Source: JBBSDV01 sp038240335
Lineage (GTDB): Bacteria > Chloroflexota > Dehalococcoidia > DSTF01 > JACRBR01
Assembly (NCBI GenBank): GCA_038240335.1
Contig: JBBSDV010000050.1
Span: 1 to 17,047, forward strand
DNA length: 17,047 nt
Direction: 5' to 3'
The position numbers and the translations under genes were made by a program. Below the pieces are notes generated by a model. It was given only the letters and a program-made list of their open reading frames with translations. It had not been told where the DNA came from and did not search any database. How positions within the stretch are numbered: position 1 is the first letter of the stretch; the number at the start of each line of letters is the position of its first letter. This document shows positions 14,065-17,047 of the stretch, piece by piece.

Positions 14065-15003
14065 ATGACGTCACGCGATGCACGCGATTCGGGCACGCGG
14101 CTCCCGCCGCCGTCGGTCGAGGAGGTGAGTTCCGGTGTATTCGGTTTCGTGCAGTTAGACGGCAGTTGGGGGCTGAACAACACTGGTTTCGTGGTCGGTC
14201 GCGAAACGATTTTGGCCGTCGATGCGTGCTTCACCGAGGCGCGTACGCGTCGGTTGTTGGAGAACATCCGGAAGTACGGGAAGGAGTTGCCGATCCAGAC
14301 GCTGGTTAACACCCATCACCACGGTGACCATACGTTCGGCAACTATCTCTTCGACTCGGCGACAATCGTCGGCCACACGCAGTGCCGCGAGATGGTTCTC
14401 CGCGAAGGACTTGCGGCGCAGAGCCTGTTCCGCGGCGTAGAGTGGGGTGGAATCACCCTGACGGCGCCGACGGTGACCTTCGAGGAGAAGCTCGAGGTCT
14501 GGGTAGACGAACTCAAGATCGAGCTGATCTTCGTCGGCCCAGCGCACACGACGAACGACATCGTCGCGTGGATCCCGGAGCGCAAGGTGCTGTTCACGGG
14601 CGATGTCGTGTTCCACGGGGGCATGCCGTTCGCGCTGGCCGGCTCGATCGGCGGCTGGCTCGACGCACTTGCTCGATTGCGGGTGCTCGGCGCGGAGACG
14701 ATCGTGCCCGGACATGGAGCGATCTGCGGTCCAGAGGTATTCGACGACCTCGCGGAGTACCTCGAGCTTGTGCTCGATGCTGCGCGTCGCGGAGTGGCGG
14801 CGAATCTCGAGCCGCTGGAAGTCGCGCGGCAGCTTGATCTCGGGCGATTCGGCGAGTGGCTCGACGGCGAGCGCCTGCCGGCTAACCTCCACCGTGCCTA
14901 CAGCGAGTTGCGCGGCGAGCCCCGCGGCATCCCCCTCGGGCCGGAGGCGATTCGCGACATGATCGCATTCAACGGTGGCAGGCCGCCGACATGCCTCGCG
15001 TGA
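14065..15003 (+). CDS. Metallo-beta-lactamase-fold hydrolase
   Basis: The 312-residue MBL-superfamily protein has all expected metal ligands: the HxHxDH motif in THHHGDH (His84, His86, Asp88, His89), His161 in GPAHTTND, Asp180 in FTGDVVF and His217 in VPGHG, so a dinuclear metal site should be intact. The GPAHT spacing recalls MBL hydrolases of the quinoprotein-relay or cyclase-like groups rather than true beta-lactamases; the substrate is unknown. There is no signal peptide, so it is probably cytoplasmic. The frame is open 49 codons further upstream, but ATG 14065 is chosen because AGGAG lies 7 nt upstream and the extension is Arg-rich and without family character. A C-terminal helical extension (about 235-312) follows the core. 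Confidence 0.9.
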   Translation: MTSRDARDSGTRLPPPSVEEVSSGVFGFVQLDGSWGLNNTGFVVGRETILAVDACFTEARTRRLLENIRKYGKELPIQTLVNTHHHGDHTFGNYLFDSATIVGHTQCREMVLREGLAAQSLFRGVEWGGITLTAPTVTFEEKLEVWVDELKIELIFVGPAHTTNDIVAWIPERKVLFTGDVVFHGGMPFALAGSIGGWLDALARLRVLGAETIVPGHGAICGPEVFDDLAEYLELVLDAARRGVAANLEPLEVARQLDLGRFGEWLDGERLPANLHRAYSELRGEPRGIPLGPEAIRDMIAFNGGRPPTCLA

Positions 15004-15098
15004 CTACTCGCGGAACATGGCCGGATCGGCGCTCAGCCTCCGCTGCGGGAATGTGGCGGTCGGTCTCCGCGGCGGGTGCGACAGCCCGCAGTGTGCCG

Positions 15099-15114
15099 TA
15101 GGCTCTTAACGATG
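15099..15114 (+). promoter_or_regulatory. Candidate leaderless -10 element of the ketopantoate-reductase-like gene
   Basis: TAGGCT (15099-15104) ends 7 nt before ATG 15112, the same geometry as at purS. No Shine-Dalgarno is present. The -35 region around 15076-15081 is weak. The 108-bp gap after the MBL gene otherwise shows nothing recognisable. Confidence 0.42.
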
Positions 15115-16083
15115 CGATACATCATCTATGGCGCCGGCGCGGTCGGCGGGGTTATCGGCGCCCGCCTCTTCGAACACGATCACGAAGTCGTTCTCATCGC
15201 ACGCGGCGCGCATCTCGACGCGATCCGTGAGCGCGGGCTGACACTAGAGACGCCGTCGTCGTCGCAGCAGCTGCCGGTGCGGGCGGTGGGCCATCCAGCC
15301 GAACTGCAATTCTCGCCCGATGACGTTGTCCTGATGACGATGAAGACACAGCACACCGAGGCGGCGCTCAATGACCTGCGCGCGGCCGGTGCAGGCGAGC
15401 TGCCGATTATCTGCGCCCAGAACGGCGTCGAGAACGAGCGGCTGGCGTTGCGTCGCTTCTCGCGCGTCTACGCGATGCTCGTGATCCTGCCGGCGACGCA
15501 CCTCGTGCCGGGGATCGTGCAGGCTCACGCCGAGCCAACGAGCGGTGTGCTTGACGCCGGCCGTTACCTGTCTGGCACGGATGCGGTCATTGAACAGATC
15601 GCCGCCGATCTCAATGCCTCGGGGTTGAGCTCGCGGGCCGTCGGGGACGTGATGCGATGGAAGTACGCCAAGCTGCTGTCGAATCTCGGCAACGCGCTGC
15701 AAGCCGCGTCGGAGCCCGACGAGAATGGCAACCGCCTCCATGCGCGGATGATCGAAGAGGCGACGTCGTGCTATCGCGCAGCTGGCATCGACTGGGCGTC
15801 GGAGGACGAGATGAACGAGCGGCGGCGAGCGATGTCGCGGCTTGGCACGATTGCCGGCGGTGCGCGCGGCGGCGGTTCTTCATGGCAGAGCCTTGCGCGC
15901 GGCGCGGGCTCGATCGAGTCCGACTACCTCAATGGCGAGATCGCCCTGCTCGGCCGGCTGCACGGTGTGCCAACCCCGGTGAACGCGGTTCTGCAGCAAC
16001 TCGGCGAGCGCATGTCGCGCGAAGGATTGCCACCGGGCTCGATACGCGCGAGCGAGATCGAGCGCATGGTGGAGCGAGCCTAG
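15112..16083 (+). CDS. Ketopantoate reductase family (PanE/ApbA-like) NADP-dependent dehydrogenase
   Basis: This 323-residue family member normally reduces 2-dehydropantoate to pantoate in coenzyme A synthesis. A Rossmann dinucleotide motif, YGAGAVGG (6-13), opens the protein, with a likely NADP-selecting RG at 31-32. TMKTQHT (76-82) holds the conserved Lys78, QNGVEN lies at 103-108, and the C-terminal domain carries the KLLSN motif (187-191, candidate catalytic Lys187). Many divergent homologues are not true PanE, and no panB or panC is nearby, so no symbol is assigned. The frame is open 12 codons upstream, but ATG 15112 starts the beta strand (MRYIIYGAG). The gene converges on the flavin monooxygenase gene with a 28-bp gap. 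Confidence 0.9.
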   Translation: MRYIIYGAGAVGGVIGARLFEHDHEVVLIARGAHLDAIRERGLTLETPSSSQQLPVRAVGHPAELQFSPDDVVLMTMKTQHTEAALNDLRAAGAGELPIICAQNGVENERLALRRFSRVYAMLVILPATHLVPGIVQAHAEPTSGVLDAGRYLSGTDAVIEQIAADLNASGLSSRAVGDVMRWKYAKLLSNLGNALQAASEPDENGNRLHARMIEEATSCYRAAGIDWASEDEMNERRRAMSRLGTIAGGARGGGSSWQSLARGAGSIESDYLNGEIALLGRLHGVPTPVNAVLQQLGERMSREGLPPGSIRASEIERMVERA

Positions 16084-16111
16084 TCAGTGCCGCACACGGG
16101 CTAGATTTGCC

Positions 16112-17047
16112 TTACGGAACTCGCCCTGCGTCCGTGGCGACGACGCGATCCACGATTGCGGCGGTAATCGCGCGTAGTCGGGGCAAAAGTTCTTCGCCGA
16201 CGACGTAGGCCTCCTCGAGGTGCGGATAGCCGGAGAGGATGAACGTGTCGAGGCCGAGTGCGGCATACTCGCGGATGCGGTCGGCGACCTGGTCGTAGCT
16301 GCCGACAAGCGCCGTGCCAGCGCCGCCGCGGACGAGGCCAATGCCGGACCAGAGGTTCGGCGCGACGGTCAGCGATTGCATGTCGAAGCGCCCATTATTG
16401 AGGCTCGTCATCCGCTGCTGGCCAACCGACTCCGTCCGCGCGAAGCGCCGTTGCGCGACCGCAACCTGCTCCGGACTCATCTTCTCGAGCAGGCGGGCGG
16501 CCTCAGCCCAGGCGTCCGCCTCGTACTCTCGCGCGATCACGTGCAGGCGGATGCCGAACCGCAATGTGCGTTGCTGAGCGGCGGCGAGATCGCGCATGCG
16601 GGCGATCCGTTCGGCGACCCACTCGGGCGGTTCGCCCCAGAGGAGGTACACGTCCGCGTGGCGCGCGGCGACAAGCTCCGCGGCGGGCGACGCGCCGCCG
16701 AAGTAGAGCGCCGGACGCGACGAAACGTCGGTACCGGCGTCGGCGCTCGGATGGCCGAACGGCCAGCGCAGCCCACCCTTCTCGACCTGATAGTGTTGGC
16801 CGGCGTAGTTGAACGGCTCACGCTCCCAGCACTTGCGCACGACTTCCATGAACTCATCGGCGCGCTCGTAGCGCTTGTCGTGATTGAGGAAATCGCCGAA
16901 GCTGCGCTGCTCGGCCTCATCGCCGCCGCTGACGACGTTGAGGAGGACGCGGCCGCGCGTGATGCGCTGGAGCGTCGCGGTCATCTGTGCCGCGAGCGTC
17001 GGCAGTACGAACCCGGGACGAAAGGCGACGAGGAACTTCAACTGTTC
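16112..17047 (-). CDS. ssuD: SsuD-like FMNH2-dependent alkanesulfonate monooxygenase (LLM class), 5' partial
   Basis: This bacterial-luciferase-like flavin monooxygenase is cut by the right edge; about 312 C-terminal residues remain and the reading frame is open to 17047. The visible part matches SsuD closely, from general knowledge of the family: FLVAFRPGFVLPTLAAQM, RVLLNVVSGGD, FLNHDKRYERADEF, PALYFGGASPAA, LLWGEPPEWV, FGIRLHVI, SVGQQRM, PNLWSGIGLVRGGAGTALVG and a SGYPHLEE end. SsuD releases sulfite from alkanesulfonates with O2 and reduced flavin from a partner reductase. Related LLM enzymes act on other substrates, so exact specificity is inferred. A TTG at 17041 is internal, since upstream codons (Glu, Gln) continue the homology. 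No flavin reductase or sulfonate transporter gene is visible, though upstream genes lie outside the window. Confidence 0.85.
   Translation of the reverse strand, partial: EQLKFLVAFRPGFVLPTLAAQMTATLQRITRGRVLLNVVSGGDEAEQRSFGDFLNHDKRYERADEFMEVVRKCWEREPFNYAGQHYQVEKGGLRWPFGHPSADAGTDVSSRPALYFGGASPAAELVAARHADVYLLWGEPPEWVAERIARMRDLAAAQQRTLRFGIRLHVIAREYEADAWAEAARLLEKMSPEQVAVAQRRFARTESVGQQRMTSLNNGRFDMQSLTVAPNLWSGIGLVRGGAGTALVGSYDQVADRIREYAALGLDTFILSGYPHLEEAYVVGEELLPRLRAITAAIVDRVVATDAGRVP

Overview
This window is dense, GC-rich bacterial DNA (roughly two thirds G+C by eye). It shows GTG, TTG and CTG starts, short intergenic gaps and several 1-4 bp gene overlaps. The gene content fits a member of the Chloroflexota, possibly a Dehalococcoidia- or Thermomicrobia-like lineage: stand-alone PurS, a GIWG-type polyprenyl synthase, Pro/Thr-rich surface proteins with a dockerin, a CHRD protein with a PNTG-type tail, and an SsuD-like flavin monooxygenase. 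That placement is inference from protein style, not from a marker gene. No rRNA, tRNA, CRISPR, transposase or phage gene is visible.

Region 1 (1-3408, minus strand) is a tight gene string in the order threonylcarbamoyl-AMP synthase (tsaC), a VOC/glyoxalase-fold protein, a polyprenyl diphosphate synthase, phosphoglycerate kinase (pgk), and then a gene cut by the window edge whose ATG overlaps the pgk stop. Gaps are 28, 28 and 61 bp, so one transcript is likely. The VOC gene appears to start at CTG.

Region 2 (3409-11428, mostly plus strand) is a purine biosynthesis cluster: guaA, an unknown 65-residue membrane peptide, purD, purE, purB, an integral membrane protein, purC, a 90-residue two-helix membrane protein and, past a convergent small membrane gene, purS. 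Five de novo pathway steps (PurD, PurS, PurC, PurE, PurB) and the final GMP step are present; purF, purL, purQ, purM, purN, purH, purK and guaB are not in the window. guaA has a good -35/-10 promoter. Three unknown membrane-protein genes are interleaved, two of them overlapping pur genes. A heptamer-periodic inverted repeat element lies between guaA and the 65-residue ORF. purS and, further on, the ketopantoate-reductase-like gene look leaderless, with TANNNT exactly 7 nt before the ATG.

Region 3 (11551-13715, minus strand) encodes two surface or secreted proteins with calcium-loop motifs: a CHRD-like protein with a signal peptide and a sortase-like C-terminal tail, then a single-pass membrane protein with a long Pro/Thr-rich stalk and a C-terminal type I dockerin. 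A perfect 16-bp hairpin separates them. A 349-bp palindrome-rich gap separates them from region 4.

Region 4 (14065-17047) holds a metallo-beta-lactamase-fold hydrolase and a ketopantoate-reductase-family dehydrogenase on the plus strand, then a convergent SsuD-like FMNH2-dependent monooxygenase cut by the right edge.
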